Of a DNA stretch of 64,000 nucleotides, positions 31,393 through 44,300 are shown piece by piece; position 1 is the stretch's first letter; every line of letters begins with the position of its first letter. This DNA is from Bryum argenteum (taxonomy: Eukaryota; Streptophyta; Bryopsida; Bryales; Bryaceae). Location: positions 28,610,758 through 28,674,757 of the forward strand of contig CM073323.1 of the NCBI GenBank assembly GCA_037043015.1, written 5' to 3'. The notes under the pieces are model-generated. The model ran no database searches. It was not told the DNA's origin and was given only the letters and a program-made list of their open reading frames with translations. Both the position numbers and the translations under genes were made by a program.

Positions 31393-34206
31393 ATGGAGAC
31401 TTTCGTTGTCAACGGTGTCGATTTCCGTCCACCAATTCTACCTGAAGGAGTTGCACATTGCGAGGGTTTTAACCGTTCATCATGGGTGTCGAAACGAGTC
31501 ACTCTTGTGAATGACGCCGGCGTTGACGTTGCAAGAGCTGTCTGTCAATCGGTTGACTCAAGCGTTGTCCCAGAGACTGGTGGTCGGCCACTTGGATCCG
31601 ACTTTGTCTGCGTGCAGATAGCAGAGTCTTTAGTAGAAGCAGAGGTTCCTTTCAGTTGGATCTACTCTTTGCGTGCATGGCCAATCACGCATGTCCTTCT
31701 CAACGGAGCAAGCCTCTACGACCACGACCAACGCGCCATCTTCAATGCGGCTTGCAAGGTTTTTGGTCGGCCACCACGAGTTGGTCTTCGCCAATACGAG
31801 AGCAAACGTCAAAGGCGTCTTCGGGATTCACCACCTAAGAAGGAGTTCTTTCTTACACCGGAGTCCATCAACTTTGTTTCAACAACTCATTGTTGTCCAA
31901 AGAACTGTGTGCAGCCCTATCCTCGAGGCAAAATAAAAGATCTGAGGTTCCAGTTCTATGTTCGCGGTCATGTTTACTTCAGAAAACATTGTCTCCTTAG
32001 TGTACATGGTCAAGTCCACGAAGCGGCGGACGGAAATGACATGATTATGTTGGAGGGTATTGAGGTGTGTTGCGTGGCGTGGTACCTGATTATGGGCGTG
32101 TCACGTGCCACATTTTTTCGGTGGAGGTATGCCTATCAAGACGGACAGCAAGCAGAGGACCATGGGAACTGTGGTTCAAAGAAACCTCGTATCCAGACAT
32201 TGCAAGCCACAGCATCCCTGCAAGCCATTGTGGAAAATGCTGCCGATCTCATGCCGCATCGAACAAAGACTATTGATACGGGCGAGAAGGTAGTGTCCAA
32301 ATGCTTGCCTTCTTCCTTCCGCTGGAGGGACAATTTACCAGAGGTGAATGCCATCAATGTCATCCACGGTCTTCCTCCTATATCAAATTCTGCTCTAAGT
32401 AGGATCCGGCAAGAATCATTCCAAGAGTACTATTCCAAGCAAAAGGGTGACACATTTGCTCGTTGTGGTGAATGTGACAAAATCAAACAACTTCGAGCAT
32501 CCAGTACTCGTGGCAGTCGCGCATGGGCTCTTCATGATGCCAAATTCAAACGTCATAATACTTCTCAAATGGCGCATAGGTTGCTCTATTATAGCAACCG
32601 TTCAGAGTCTGAGGCACGGCCCGAATCATCTTTGTGCATTATTCATGACAAAATGGACCATTCCAAGACAGCCTCTCCGCAATTCTCACACAAGAGTAAA
32701 TCGACCGATTCCTTCATGAAATTGCCGGTTTCCATAACAGGCATGATTGCTCATGGACACGGAGATGTACGTTACGCACATTACGGCCTCGATATATATC
32801 CCACGGATTCTAATCATACTATCGGTTCATTTGCTCAACTGTTAAGAGATTTGGAATCTCCTCCAAAGTGCTCTTCCAGGCAGTTGTTTGGTGGTGGTAG
32901 AAGTAGCCCTCTCTCTGAGGCTGTTTTGGATGGGGCGGACATGTGCTTGGATTCGCTTGGTCTACTCCCGGAGGCTCCAATTCCGGGAAAGCCTCTTCCT
33001 CCGGTGCTACACATGCAGCTTGATAATGCTTGCGGGGATAATAAGAATCGGTTTGTTTTTGCATTCTTTTCATTGCTCGTTTACAAGGGCGTTTTTAGAG
33101 AGATTTACTTGAACTTCCTTATTGTGGGTCACACTCATGAAGATATTGATGCTCTTTTCGGGCGATGGAGTAGTAAACTCAAGACCAACGGCTACCCTCT
33201 TGTTCCCCTTCTCATGAGATCTTTTATGGACACAGAAGATAAGCGGTAATTCCTCACTTAATTGAGGAAGTTCCGGATTTCAAGACGTTCATCAAAGGTT
33301 ACCTCTGTGATGGCGACGAGGCGTTATCGGGCATACTAGTGCCCAACAATTTAGGTTTTTAGAGATGCTTCCGGGTGGCCTTTGATGCAAGACAAAATTC
33401 TATGCACGGATAGCGAGTGGCTTCCTCAAGATAGTGCAGGGGTTAGGTTGTGGAAAGTTTTGCCAAATGGTCAACCTCAGGTTCCTCTTGGAGATCCTAC
33501 GTTATTAGTTCCAAACGAAATGAAGAATATAGAAGACATTCGAAAGGGAATTAGTGGTTTTGTGAGCTTGTGGGAGTCTTTGGCGGATGCTGATCCAACA
33601 GGCAACTATCGTAGACATCATGAACAATTCATTTACTATTGGAAAGCAGTTCGTGAGGCTTTAGATTTACCTGTCCCTGCTCCATCAACGTTTAGGGATG
33701 GATTTTGGCCTACTTCTAGGTTCTCTCCAAGTGAAGAGGATCAATTTGAAGATAACGGGGAATTGCGCGAGGAATTTGCTGTTGATCCTCCGTTCGTAGG
33801 CCAAATACGAGATCGTCCACAAGCATCATTCAGAGTTGGACGGGATGTTTACGAGGGATACCTACTTGTGCTACGTCCGGCTGATGGAGATCTCAAGAAA
33901 TTTTGGATAGCTCGTGCTTTGAGCAACCCAAATGCTAGTGTAGAGCATCCTCAAGAAATCCACATTGAGTATTGGAAGCCAGTATCTTCTAAACATGTCA
34001 ATCCTGACACTTATGAAGGGTGGGATACAAGAAGAGGAAACTCTTGGTGTAAAGATATGGATTATGATCCAACTTGGGTGGCTACAACATCAATCATGGG
34101 AGCTTGGAAGCCAAGATTTCGTCTTGAAACCGTTAATCCCAAGATGTGCATACCGGAGCTACAAATTTCAATTATTAAGGACTCAATTATCGAGTTTGAT
34201 GAGTAG
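31393..34206 (+). pseudogene. DUF7869-type transposon protein, two frameshifts
   Basis: The frame from 31393 runs 618 codons. It contains a Cys cluster CCPKNC (residues 167-172), a helix-turn-helix-like SRATFFRWR, CGECDKIKQL (358-367), DKMDHSK (419-425), QLDN followed by NKNRF (542-553) and GHTHEDIDALFGRWS (579-593). These spaced acidic motifs are typical of DUF7869 proteins of plant transposons and look like an RNase-H-fold, DDE-type core, though that is inference. At about 33245 the frame breaks, continues as HLIEEVPDFKTFIKGYL, and breaks again at about 33355. The last frame (33382-34206) carries FWIARALSNPNA and EGWDTRRGNSW, the usual C-terminal part. Without the breaks it would be about 930 residues. 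The ATG follows a good splice acceptor. Confidence 0.75.
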
Positions 34207-35790
34207 TTTTCATGTTAATTTATAGTTATATTAGATTATATTAGTTTCAATGGTACACTCTTTCTCATTGCAATGTAGCCAACGCAAATTAGAGTAGTAT
34301 GACACTACTTCAAAACATGATTTATCTATTTATAGTAAGATGGTATATCCATTTCAATGTATTCCCATTGTTTTTCCTTCCATTAGTGTTGTGATAATTT
34401 TATTTCTATATAGATATTAATATGTCCTTTCATCGGATTACTTCTTGTATATATTTTTCTTTGAAGTAATGATATTCATCATGCATAATACTTTTATGGT
34501 CCTTGAAGCTTGCAATCTATGACCCATGTAATGAGATGTGAAGTAGTCTCAATATACTTTCCGTCTCAAAATAATGAATATTAATGATCAACAAATATAT
34601 TAATAGAATTTTTGGTATCGAGGGTTCAACTTACATTCTTTTGATGGGTTCATTCGAGTCTCATTTTCAATTCGGTCTCATTTTACTTGACACCAGATTT
34701 ACTATTTTTAACCACTGATTTAAATTGAGATTGCAAATTGTCTCAAAATACTTAATATCCCCTTCATGGCTAGTGACCAACTCCAGTAACCTACATGTTA
34801 CAGTTATTATCCGGGTCGAAGCACTTCTCACCTCCAAGTTGAATTATAATAACGTTGACAATTCTCAATTTTTATACAACTAACATGCAGTGCTGGAGTT
34901 GACATTTGATTGAGCAGATGGTACATGGAAGCACATGGACAGGGCCCCAAAATAGTCATGGAATCCTGCAGTTACGGGCTTGTGGCAACCATAACAAGTC
35001 AAACGAGCTGGTGTACCGACATCTGTGAAGCTAGCATAGGGAGCTCAGAGTGCATGCAATTACAGTCTACACCAGACGCTATGTGAGTCCAAAAAAGGTC
35101 GCTGTAACACCCGATGAATGATTCCGATCTTAGAGCGACCTTTTCGGGGTGATTGAAATAAAGAAGCAGTACAGTACACCCCTTAGAGCGATGAATGATT
35201 CTTGTAGATACTAAATTGGACATGGGGACATGACCAATTCCAAAAGAAATGGGTATATAATGGGACACGACTGACTCCCATAATAAACAGAGACATGAGT
35301 ATTGGGACATGACTGACTCCAAAAATAGATATGGATCCAACTCAGCGTGAATCACATGAACTGGATCACATTTAGGGCATCACCACCCATTCCTGAAAAT
35401 CCAATTATGCCTTATCTGACTTCTTGAAATTGTCTGAAAGAATATCAGGAGAATCAACTTATAGGAGAACGCATGGGTAAATTATGTCTGGATTGAGGAA
35501 AATGTTTGTGGAAAGGGGGATAGAATTATCATTCTGTTTCATTTGAGCTCAATAGGCAATCACTGTGAACTCCATAGACCGGATGTTTTCTTTTTGACAT
35601 GATTGATTGCAAATGTTAAGCCAAACTCCATTGGAGTATCACTAGTAGGAATAGCGTTCATAAATGTTGTCCGGAATAACTTGTCTCAAATTGCATAAGA
35701 GATTTATGTCTAGAATGACATTGAAATTTGTCGTCATAAATATAATTATGTTTATAATGACATAGGTTTGTGTCATTTGAGACATTGAAC
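34207..35790. other. Downstream of the transposon gene; mostly unrecognised
   Basis: AT-rich. At about 35215-35340 there are three worn tandem copies of TGGGACATGACTGACTCC. The right end of the DUF7869-type element must lie somewhere here, but no terminal repeat was found. Confidence 0.4.
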
Positions 35791-36919
35791 CCCAATTCCG
35801 TTAAAATGGCATTATTCCGGTAAAATGGCACACCTCAACTTTCTGAACTGTAGTTCAAAAACCTTGTGATGTAGAGAATTTTAAGGTGATATTAGGGAAA
35901 ATAAGTGACAATGTATATAAAGAAGTGATATTACCAAAAAAATTGTGATATTACCGTAGGTTAGGAGCAGGTTCGACACTAAATAATTCAAAAATTCTAA
36001 GCTGAATTTTATTTGAAATTATTACTTAGTAATGCCGGAATCAATCTAAAATACAGTAAGCATTTGATGAAATAAATTAAAATCAATAAATTATATATCA
36101 ATAATGTCGAAATATTTTAAAATCAAGAAGGTCAAATGAAAAGGAAGTCCTACTAACAGTTATCGAAATGATTGAATGCGAGAGTATGCATTGACTTCTC
36201 CAAACACGTGTCCCAAGGGTGGTGAGATGGCATTGAATGATTCAATTGAGAATTAGTGATGCATGTGCCGGAACGCGCACCACAGCCTTCGCAGGTTTAA
36301 CCCTTAAACGCCCAAGCAAGCCCGAGGGGCTTGATTCCAACAGAATCTTCCCTGTAGCTCTCACTGTACTCAACTTTTCATTTAGATTTTGATGTCAAAC
36401 TGGTCACCTTCTTCTGATGTATTGAAGAAGTGAGATTTGACAATTCAAATCACAATTTGTATGAGTGATTTTGTGTTTTGAAAGGATTATGGTAGGTAGG
36501 TTGGGGTGGTACATAACCTTGTAGGAGGTTGCAAGCTCATCATTGATTGGTTCATTCACAATGCCCAAGTTCAAAAAGTGTACTATTCATGATGCCCAAG
36601 TCCAAAAGATGTTGTGATCCAATTTTGGGCTGCCCATTTCAGACCCCAAGGGCGTTTAAGGGTTAAAGCCGGTCCGCGGCTAGTGGGAGTAGTGGCGGAT
36701 TTTTAAAAAAAAATTAAACAAAAGTCGAAAAAAAAATTTAAAAATAAAAATTTTTAGTCAAATGCAAATTTTTCACTTTAATTACTTATTCAACAAACAA
36801 GTGACTGTCGAACCGACTCCTAACCTACGGTATAGAATATACCATTTTATATGAGCACAAATGTAAGATTTAGTGTGACAAAATGGCACATGCCATAGTG
36901 CCATTTTAATGGAATTGAG
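35791..36919. mobile_element. Non-autonomous element with long terminal inverted repeats
   Basis: The ends CCCAATTCCGTTAAAATGGCA and the complement of its right counterpart (CTCAATTCCATTAAAATGGCA) match. Further inside, ACCGTAGGTTAGGAGCAGGTTCGACA pairs with TGTCGAACCGACTCCTAACCTACGGT, so the TIRs run about 190 bp. Flanks GACATTGAA and GTCATTGTT could be a worn 9-bp duplication, which would suit a Mutator-like element. No gene inside. Confidence 0.6.
36301..36662. mobile_element. 362-bp piggyBac-like MITE nested in the TIR element
   Basis: TTAA (36297-36300) CCCTTAAACGCCC at left and GGGCGTTTAAGGG TTAA (36663-36666) at right: a perfect 13-bp TIR with TTAA duplication. Its AAGCCCGAGGGGCTTG word is shared with 18904 and 25488. 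Confidence 0.8.
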
Positions 36920-38350
36920 GTCATTGTTTCTTTCTATAATTTCAAACATGTTACTATTGACAACATTCTTGACGGAATCCCTACTAGTGAATATTTACAT
37001 CCATGGTTAACACATGATTTCGTAACTTCCCGGTTTCCCCCCTTTGCGAATGTTTTGCGATTACTTGCATGTTTGGAGATCTTTCGACCATAGATTCCCA
37101 TTTATAAATATTTTACTTGAAGTTAATTACACTGATCATCATTACATACTGGAGATTGCTTCGTCTTCAAGCTAACTATGAGTCCATGATGAAGGTAACC
37201 CTTCAGTTGGAACTCTTGGTATACTTTGAACTTTTTCATTACCTATCAAAAGCAATAGTACTCCTAGCAAAAACAAATGTTTGAATTTATTGTCAACATT
37301 GCTCCAAGTCTCCAACTAGTAAAAACTAACTTCTAAACATAGGGGGCTAGTGGCTATGAAAGAACTTCTAGAATTTTCTTCAACTGAAGCTCAAAAACAC
37401 ATTCACATAGGATCAGTGCTCAAAAACACATTCACATAGGATTAGTGCTGCATGATTTTACACACTCAATATTCAATACACGATGGTCCTTTTAAGTTTT
37501 AACCCCTAAAGTTTTAGGAGGCATCAATATATGGCCCTTTTCACTTTGGTTAGCCTCTAACCTACTTATTTCACTTGTATGGAGTACAAATTTGTCGCAA
37601 ATTCTAGAGTATTCTCATACCTTTCCAATATTAAGACCATTTGTGCATGAAAATTCCTCATAGTTTAGGGGATATTTAATCTCAACCTATGAGAACACTA
37701 TTAGGACATGCTGAAATCTACCCAAAAGTGCTCTATCTCGTTATATTATCCCAACATTCTGCCCAAAAACAAATAGATCGCAATATCTTCAAAAATTCAT
37801 CAAAATTATAGATTTTACTTTTTTCCTATTTCTTTTAATTGCGTGTGTATAGAGTATAGACGGTACCAAGGAAATTTTCACCGTTACGATTTTGTATGTA
37901 ATAAGTCTTCACAGGCAACACGTATTTTGTTATAATGGGAATAGTCCATGATTTTGGGAAAATACAGTTCGGCTTGAGTCAAGGTAAATATAATTACAGA
38001 TTTGGTACTTCACTGAAAGACACAATAACCAATCATCCATATTTTTGAATGTTCATAACTTACTCAAATTTTGTCCACATTGGGCAAATGAGGTGTTTTC
38101 GTGACGTCTACTCTTTTCGTAATTATAGTTCAAAAACACCTCAATATTATGTGGAGTCGGCCACCACAATGACCACATTGACTAGAGATGATAAACACAA
38201 CTTGCTGGTCAGTTGTCTATCGTGCCCATGCACCCATTGATTCATGGATCGATGGACACGACACTCTCCGCTTATTGTTGCTGCGAGTAGCGAGTGGCGA
38301 CGTGAGACCTTGTCTGCTTCCCAGACGATTTTTGAATAGGCAGAACAGTT
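36920..38350. other. Intergenic, nothing recognised
   Basis: AT-rich. TTTTAACCCCTAAAGTTTTAGG at about 37499 resembles a single MITE end with a TTAA, but no partner was seen. Confidence 0.4.
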
Positions 38351-38361
38351 GCACCAGTGAG

Positions 38362-38368
38362 TATAAAG
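38362..38368 (+). promoter_or_regulatory. TATA box of the first secreted-protein gene
   Basis: TATAAAG in AGTATAAAGCCAGCTGCATC, about 114 bp before the ATG. The same box and following 20 bp occur before the paralogues at 42905-42911 and 63783-63789. Confidence 0.8.
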
Positions 38369-38481
38369 CCAGCTGCATCCCTCAGGTCGAATCATCTTCT
38401 CACTCGCTCACCCGCTTCCATCTTGCACGGTCAGTCTAGCTTCTCAGCTCGAGCAGTCAGTCTGCACATCGCTCCTGAGTC

Positions 38482-38958
38482 ATGGCGGCTTCGATGAGAA
38501 CTCTGGCTCTGCTGGGTCTGGTGATGGCCGCGTTCTGCGTGGCAGCGGAGGCCACAGCCGTCCAGGGCTCCAGGAAGCTGGACTTGGGTGTGGGCCTGAA
38601 AGTGAAGCTGGCTGTCAAGGTCAACCTCAATCTATGCTACCACGACATCAGGGTGTATGTTGGCCTAGGTGCCACGGGCCAGCTGTGCCCTGCCAAGGCG
38701 ACGACAGTGCTGAAGCCCGTGACAACGACATTGGTGGTGGCCAACTTGGTGTACGTGGACCTGGAGATCATCGGAGTGAAGCTGGCCAAGGTACGCGTGG
38801 TGATCGACTTGACGAAGGCGACGCTGGTCGGCGACGTGTACCAGATCGTGCTGGACTGCGTGGAAGATGTGAAGACGAAGCAGCTGACGGTGCTGTTCTT
38901 GGGCGTGAAACTGACGGTCCTGGATCTGTTGAAGCTGGGCGTCGTCGTGATCGTGTAA
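38482..38958 (+). CDS. Small secreted protein, Val/Leu/Lys-rich, copy 1
   Basis: An intact, intronless 158-codon frame. The first 25 residues (MAASMRTLALLGLVMAAFCV and AAEATA) form a clear signal peptide, so the product should enter the secretory pathway. The mature part alternates Val/Leu with Lys (VGLKVKLAVKVNLNL), which suggests amphipathic beta strands, and has three cysteines (in LCYHD, QLCPAK and LDCVED). The C-terminus FLGVKLTVLDLLKLGVVVIV is strongly hydrophobic and almost unchanged in the paralogue. The start is supported by conserved ATGGCGGC context, signal peptide and a conserved TATA box. Roughly two-thirds of positions match the 42312-42800 protein. The family is not recognised; a cell-wall or extracellular role is only a guess from secretion. 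Confidence 0.9.
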   Translation: MAASMRTLALLGLVMAAFCVAAEATAVQGSRKLDLGVGLKVKLAVKVNLNLCYHDIRVYVGLGATGQLCPAKATTVLKPVTTTLVVANLVYVDLEIIGVKLAKVRVVIDLTKATLVGDVYQIVLDCVEDVKTKQLTVLFLGVKLTVLDLLKLGVVVIV

Positions 38959-40932
38959 ATCTGTGCAAGAGATCGATAAAAGTGCATAGTGTCTAGTATA
39001 TTGTCTTGATACAACTCAAGATTGCTACATTTCAGTGCAAGTACATTGAGGTGGCTAGCGCGTGTGTAGGCACTCAGTGTCGGTAGCTTGATTGTGTGTA
39101 TGGTTGTGGAAGTCCGAGGGGGGTTGAATGAGAGGACTGCATGTAAATTGCATTGGCATGCTATATACTTTGCGATGGTAGTCCTGCCAGTTTATGTAGA
39201 TTGTAAAGGCAGTCCGTGTAGTACAGTACAGATTGAGGTATCTGTAAATCCACGAATTTGAATAACATCAACAAAACAGTCGGGTTGTGTACACTGTTCA
39301 ATTGATGGTGATGGGCCGTTTCATTCTGTTTGCTCTTTGTACGTGTCTTTTGATAATCCTCCTGACCTCGAAGTGAGAAGACACTGTACACGGGAGTCAT
39401 GACTATCTCACTCGGATAAATCTTGAGTTGGTAGTATAAGTAGTGTGGAATTCAACACGGTGATCTAATTTACGTTGGTAGTATAAGTAGTGCGGAATTC
39501 ATCGCGGTGATCTAATTTACGTCGGTAGTATAAGTAGTGTGGAATTCATCGCGGTGATCTAATTTACGGTATCGAAACCTAAATGTTGAAATCAGATCTT
39601 CCAATCTCATAACAGTTTTCCAAAGTTGGAACAATGCACAATGTTTCACGTTGCAATCTTGTCAATCTTGTCGTTGACAGATCGTGAGCTTGTGCACAGA
39701 GGATGGCGCAGGTGTAGAATTCCTCTTTTGTACAGAATCCAAATATATACAAGCAAGCAGTCGAATCTATTGTTAGTAAGTAATGTAACAACGCCAGCAA
39801 TCAGGCACTCATAGAGCTTATAACTCCAGAAGGGGACTTAGGGGAGAGTGGTTCAGAACTTCAGATCCAGTCGATTGGATTTTGGCTAGCGTTTGACTAC
39901 TGGTTTCAAATTGCATGAAGATGAAAACTTTTGCAAATTTTACAGTTTACTCGTAGGTTTTTGGGAAAGCATCTCATGCATGCAGCATAAGAGTTCCTCA
40001 TACATAATGATATTTTTAAATTCAAAATTTAAAAGCACTATTTGGAATCTACCCAACATTGTCCATTCTACTCGATTATCAATTATGCTCAATTATCCTC
40101 AAAATCTGCCGAAAATTGATCTATACTTAGAAACGTCAAAATTCACCAAAAATAGAGATTTTGTTTTTATCCAAGTGTTGTTTTTTATACATGTGGAAAA
40201 GGTAGTGAGGCTTGATTTGACCATTTAAATTTTCAATGCTATAAACTTTTACATGCTTTTTTAATTGTTGAAAATGGGCCTTTGTATTTGGATTTCAGAA
40301 AGCCAAGCATTTTAAGCTTTATAGGTCCTATGCAAGTAAAAATTACATAGTCATATTCTCTATCTACCTAGGAACAAGAACTTAAAGAGCCCCATATCAA
40401 GTCGCAATTGAAGAATAGTTTCTTGGGTCCTGCAAAATACCCCTTTGTCATTCCACAAGATGGAAAAGAACTCTTTTTTCAACTTTGAATGTCATGATCT
40501 CACAAACGGCGAGGAATTCAAATTCTTACATTGAAAATTTGAAATATAAGTCACTTTTGAGATCTTAGAGTTACATAATTACTTCAAAACTTATCAAAAC
40601 ACAAAATTTTTCATTGTGCATAAAAAATGGGATGATTTAAGGATTTTTGGGTACTTGGATGTTACTCACCTTTAGGATTAAAAGGGAAAAAACCGACATA
40701 ATTGCCATTTTTCAATGCAAGGTGAGGATCATCATATTTTAACTTATTTTTGAGAAACTAGTTGTAGCATCTAGTACCTTGCTTATACATGAGTTAGAAA
40801 TTACCTAGCTGAGCATTCATCTATGATTATACCGAGTGAAATTGTAACTGACGTAGAATTGCATAAATCGACTCTGAGCGCGGACAACAGGAACTCGAAA
40901 CCACTTTTGAGAAGAGTCCGTGAGCTTCAAAG
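38959..40932. other. Intergenic region with one tandem repeat
   Basis: Apart from the 47-bp repeat (39427-39570) nothing was recognised. Parts of 37710-37820 and 40030-40160 share short worn words (AATCTACCCAA) and may be old repeats. Confidence 0.4.
39427..39570. repeat. 47-bp tandem repeat, three copies
   Basis: Unit TTGGTAGTATAAGTAGTGTGGAATTCATCGCGGTGATCTAATTTACG with few substitutions; about 500 bp downstream of the first secreted-protein gene. Confidence 0.9.
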
Positions 40933-41192
40933 CAAGGTTGTCTTGTATGACACACTTTTGATAATTTTTTCTACATTCTTGTTTTTGACATGTACGTCTC
41001 ACGTCCACTTCGATGGGAATGTATAACCCTATTAGAAAAGGCATAATAAAAACATGAACAATTGCCTCTTCGATGTTACATGCCTCTACCGAGCGCGAAT
41101 GTGTATCTGATCATGCCTCTACCGAGCGCGAATGTGTATCTGATAGTGGTGTTTGTATGACGTTCAACAGTGTGTCGCACAAGACAACCTTG
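40933..41192. mobile_element. 260-bp hAT-like MITE, worn
   Basis: The ends CAAGGTTGTCTTGTATGACACAC and its complement form TIRs of about 23 bp, close to those of the 60802 element. A clear 8-bp duplication is not visible. Inside, a 34-bp unit (CATGCCTCTACCGAGCGCGAATGTGTATCTGAT) is repeated twice at about 41079-41146. Confidence 0.65.
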
Positions 41193-42311
41193 CCTCCATT
41201 GACCATCATTAAAAGAAATATCACCTTCACTGGGCACAACGAATTAATTATTGAGCATTGAGAAATGTCAACATCATAATAATTTAAGTTGGATCCTAGG
41301 AGGTGAGAACTGAGAAGTACTTCGATTGGGATAATGACCTGAATGTGTAAGTCAAGATTTGAGAAATTCATGCAGCCAGTTTACCTCAGCCCGGATATTC
41401 ACACACTGTGTCACTGTCCTAAGCAACACCCTCCTCGTCAAGTTGCCACTTCTGCAGGATGTAATCTGTACACCCTCATCTTCCGTGAACTTGCTTTGTG
41501 ATCCACACTTCGTCATGCATGGCAACAGCTATGAGGACCCGCGTTCTCGGCTCTCTCGTTCTTGATGGTCGGAATGGTGGTATGAATCATCCACCAAGAC
41601 GAGGTAATTCATCTACACCTTTCACTTTATGAAGCGCTGCAATGGTCACAAATTTGAAATGTTTCGCAACGTTACAATCTTCTCCGCAATATTTGTCCTG
41701 GGACTTTTAGAAATTAAATAGGTTGGCGCAAAGCTCTCGAGATTGTACTCAAGTGTATCCTCATCACAAACTTCATTGTTTTTTCCAACAATGTTCCTTA
41801 CGCACTTCAGTACGTAAAAACAGGATGAATCTTTCAAAGAAACTTCAATGTGAAGATTGTAGGCGAAATACCATGGCCTATCAGGAATGAATCAGAGGAA
41901 ACGTACTTTTTTCATTCGCCTGCATGCATACAACATTCGCCAGCCAACACGCTGTAGTGTCTATAGTAACCACTAAACATGTCTTCAGCAACTGGAGAAT
42001 CCACTGACCATGAATAGAAGCATGGAGCACGTGCGACCAATTTTTCATCAAAGTACAGTCAGAAGCTGAGTGTACGGGCTTCATAAACACACAAAATTAC
42101 ATAGATCTTATTCTGCAATTCGAGTAAAAAACTCGAATTCCACATTCGAACTAACTATCACAAACTATGCGCTTACGTATCTCCACTGCTACGCAATCCC
42201 CATGTAGCTGGTATCGACAGTGGCCACTTCAAACTGCTGCCACACCAATGCAGCGCAGTGCCATACAGAACCGTAAACTAGACACCATGGACTTCTTTCC
42301 CTTGCACAGCT
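41193..42311. other. Intergenic, nothing recognised
   Basis: Mixed composition; it contains the 3' side of the minus-strand secreted-protein gene. No other feature could be supported. Confidence 0.4.
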
Positions 42312-42800
42312 TTACACGATGACGACGACGCCCAGCTTCAATAGATCGAGGACCACCAGTTTCACGCCCAAGAACAGCACCGTCAGCTCCTTCGTGTCCT
42401 TGTCTTCCACGCAGTCCAGCACGATCTCGTGAACCTTGCCCACCAGCTTCGCCTTCTTCAAGTCGACCGCCACGCGTACCTTCGCCACCTTGATCCCCAG
42501 AATCTCCAAGTCAATGTACACCAAGTCACCCACCACCAATTTCGCTACCACGGGCTTCAGCACTGTCAGTACCCCGGCAGGACAAACGGCGGCCTTGGCC
42601 TTCACGCCCACCAACACCCTCACATCGTGGTAGCATTGCTCCAGGTTGAGGTGCACAGCCACCTTCACGTTCAGCTTCAATCCCACATCCAAGTCCAACT
42701 TCTCGGTGCCCATGGGCTCCACGGATGTAGCCTGAGCAGCCACGCAGAACGCGGCCATCACCAGACCCAACAGAACCAGAGTTCTCATCGAGGCCGCCAT
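42312..42800 (-). CDS. Small secreted protein, Val/Leu/Lys-rich, copy 2
   Basis: An intact, intronless 162-codon frame, paralogue of 38482-38958 and identical over its first 35 codons to the partial copy at 63894. It has a signal peptide (MAASMRTLVLLGLVMAAFCV), then KLDLDVGLKLNVKVAV, cysteines in QCYHD, AVCPAG and LDCVED, and the conserved hydrophobic C-terminus LVVLDLLKLGVVVIV. It is a few residues longer than copy 1 near the mature N-terminus. It lies at the border of a large inverted duplication whose other arm carries the copy at the window end. A TATA box is at 42905-42911. Function unknown. Confidence 0.9.
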   Translation of the reverse strand: MAASMRTLVLLGLVMAAFCVAAQATSVEPMGTEKLDLDVGLKLNVKVAVHLNLEQCYHDVRVLVGVKAKAAVCPAGVLTVLKPVVAKLVVGDLVYIDLEILGIKVAKVRVAVDLKKAKLVGKVHEIVLDCVEDKDTKELTVLFLGVKLVVLDLLKLGVVVIV

Positions 42801-42904
42801 GACTCCCGAATGCCTTGCAAGTTATTGAAGCACTTGACGAGACTGCTCTTGCAGGAAGGCGAAGAGTGAGAGAGAAGATGATTCGACTTGAGGGATGCAG
42901 CTGG

Positions 42905-42911
42905 CTTTATA
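42905..42911 (-). promoter_or_regulatory. TATA box of the copy-2 gene
   Basis: Minus strand TATAAAG in AAGTATAAAGCCAGCTGCATC, about 105 bp before the ATG, identical to the box of the other copies. Confidence 0.8.
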
Positions 42912-44300
42912 CTTGCGGGTTGGTGACAATCGGAGGGCTTCGTCCAATTGGAATAAAGGTCAAGTGAACGCAGTGAATAGATTCAACCCATGCCCCCGGG
43001 TGTACAAGCATAATTCACCGGATGAGTAACCTGGGAGTCAATAGATGTGTCCATGGACACGACAAAATCACCTGTCCACCGGCATGCAGAGTGCACTCGT
43101 TTCCGTCGCTGTCTTCGCCGCCTCTACTCTCTAGAGACATGCATGCCTTGTAATTCTGGATCGGGCGGCTTGGCGATGACAAATTCCTCCTTGTCCCCGT
43201 GGCTTGGCATGAATGGGTACTAGGAATGTGCCATGCATTTGAATCAAGTGGGCCGATCACCGTCGATGATGGACCATCACGTAATTTCAGCATGCTTTTG
43301 TGTCTCACACGATCGATGCAACGCTCATGTGATGGCCAGGACCTCCAGCTTGCTAAAGTGAGCATGTCCAAGAGACAAGAGAGTGTAAAATTAGCTTCCA
43401 CGAGCTACAAGGTTTGGTGCAGCTTCTACAGCAGTCAACCTGCTCCTTTCTTTCTTTACTATGGAACTTTGTGGATTTCGGGGGAAAGCATGTTGAAGAA
43501 GGCTGAGAAGGCCGGATCATAATTACGATTGACTAGACTAGCATTATCGAAACTTGCTTCCACCAGTGGAAGTGGAAGCTGTCGAAGCATGAAACCGTAA
43601 GTTTCAAGCGTATCATCTTCACCTAACTCTCAAGTTCACCCGCAGTTGTCTAGGATTCGGAAGATAAGTGTGTAATTTGAGGTAAGGCATGGAGCCAGTG
43701 AGGTTGAGTACGGATTGGTTCCACTCTTCATCCATTCCGTTGCACTTCAGGATGCCGTAAAGGAATTTAATTTTCCTTCACTGTGTACTCGAGAGTTTCG
43801 AGAGTTTCTCATACTGCCATTTCCGTTATGAAGCATCATATGCTGTTACTGAAACGATGATAAATAGTCTCGGTTATGGCCGTCTGGCGTGGTTAAAATA
43901 TGGTACACGTCAAAATCGTTGAGGATTGTAGTAGCGTCGTTCGCATCCGGTAGAAGCCTCTCATACACTGCATGCGGTCGCTACTCAAACTGGTTTCATG
44001 TACTGAGGTGATCCATGTACCAACACCGGCGAAAGCGTCGCTCGTCATCTGTATCACACTCCCTGTTCGTAGCGGACCTTCATCTGCATGTCTGACTTCT
44101 ACACTTCCTACTCTAGCTTCACACATGTCAGCACACGAGCGGGTTTGACTTCCTCAGGCGAGCTAATATAGGCTTATTAATAGATATCTGAGCTTAATAT
44201 TCTTTTCTAGGTGTGTCCGAACACTATTGATCCTCTTTAAATGTCAACGGGAAACCTTTTATATTGGCAATTTCGCAGATGCAAAGTGCTTCTACGGTAT

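Noticed and set aside
43199..43522. 107-codon frame conserved in both duplication arms
   Set aside because: Conservation follows from near-identical DNA; it overlaps an equal frame on the other strand and has no recognisable domain.
43893..44126. 77-codon frame conserved in both arms
   Set aside because: Same reason; no start context, promoter or homology.
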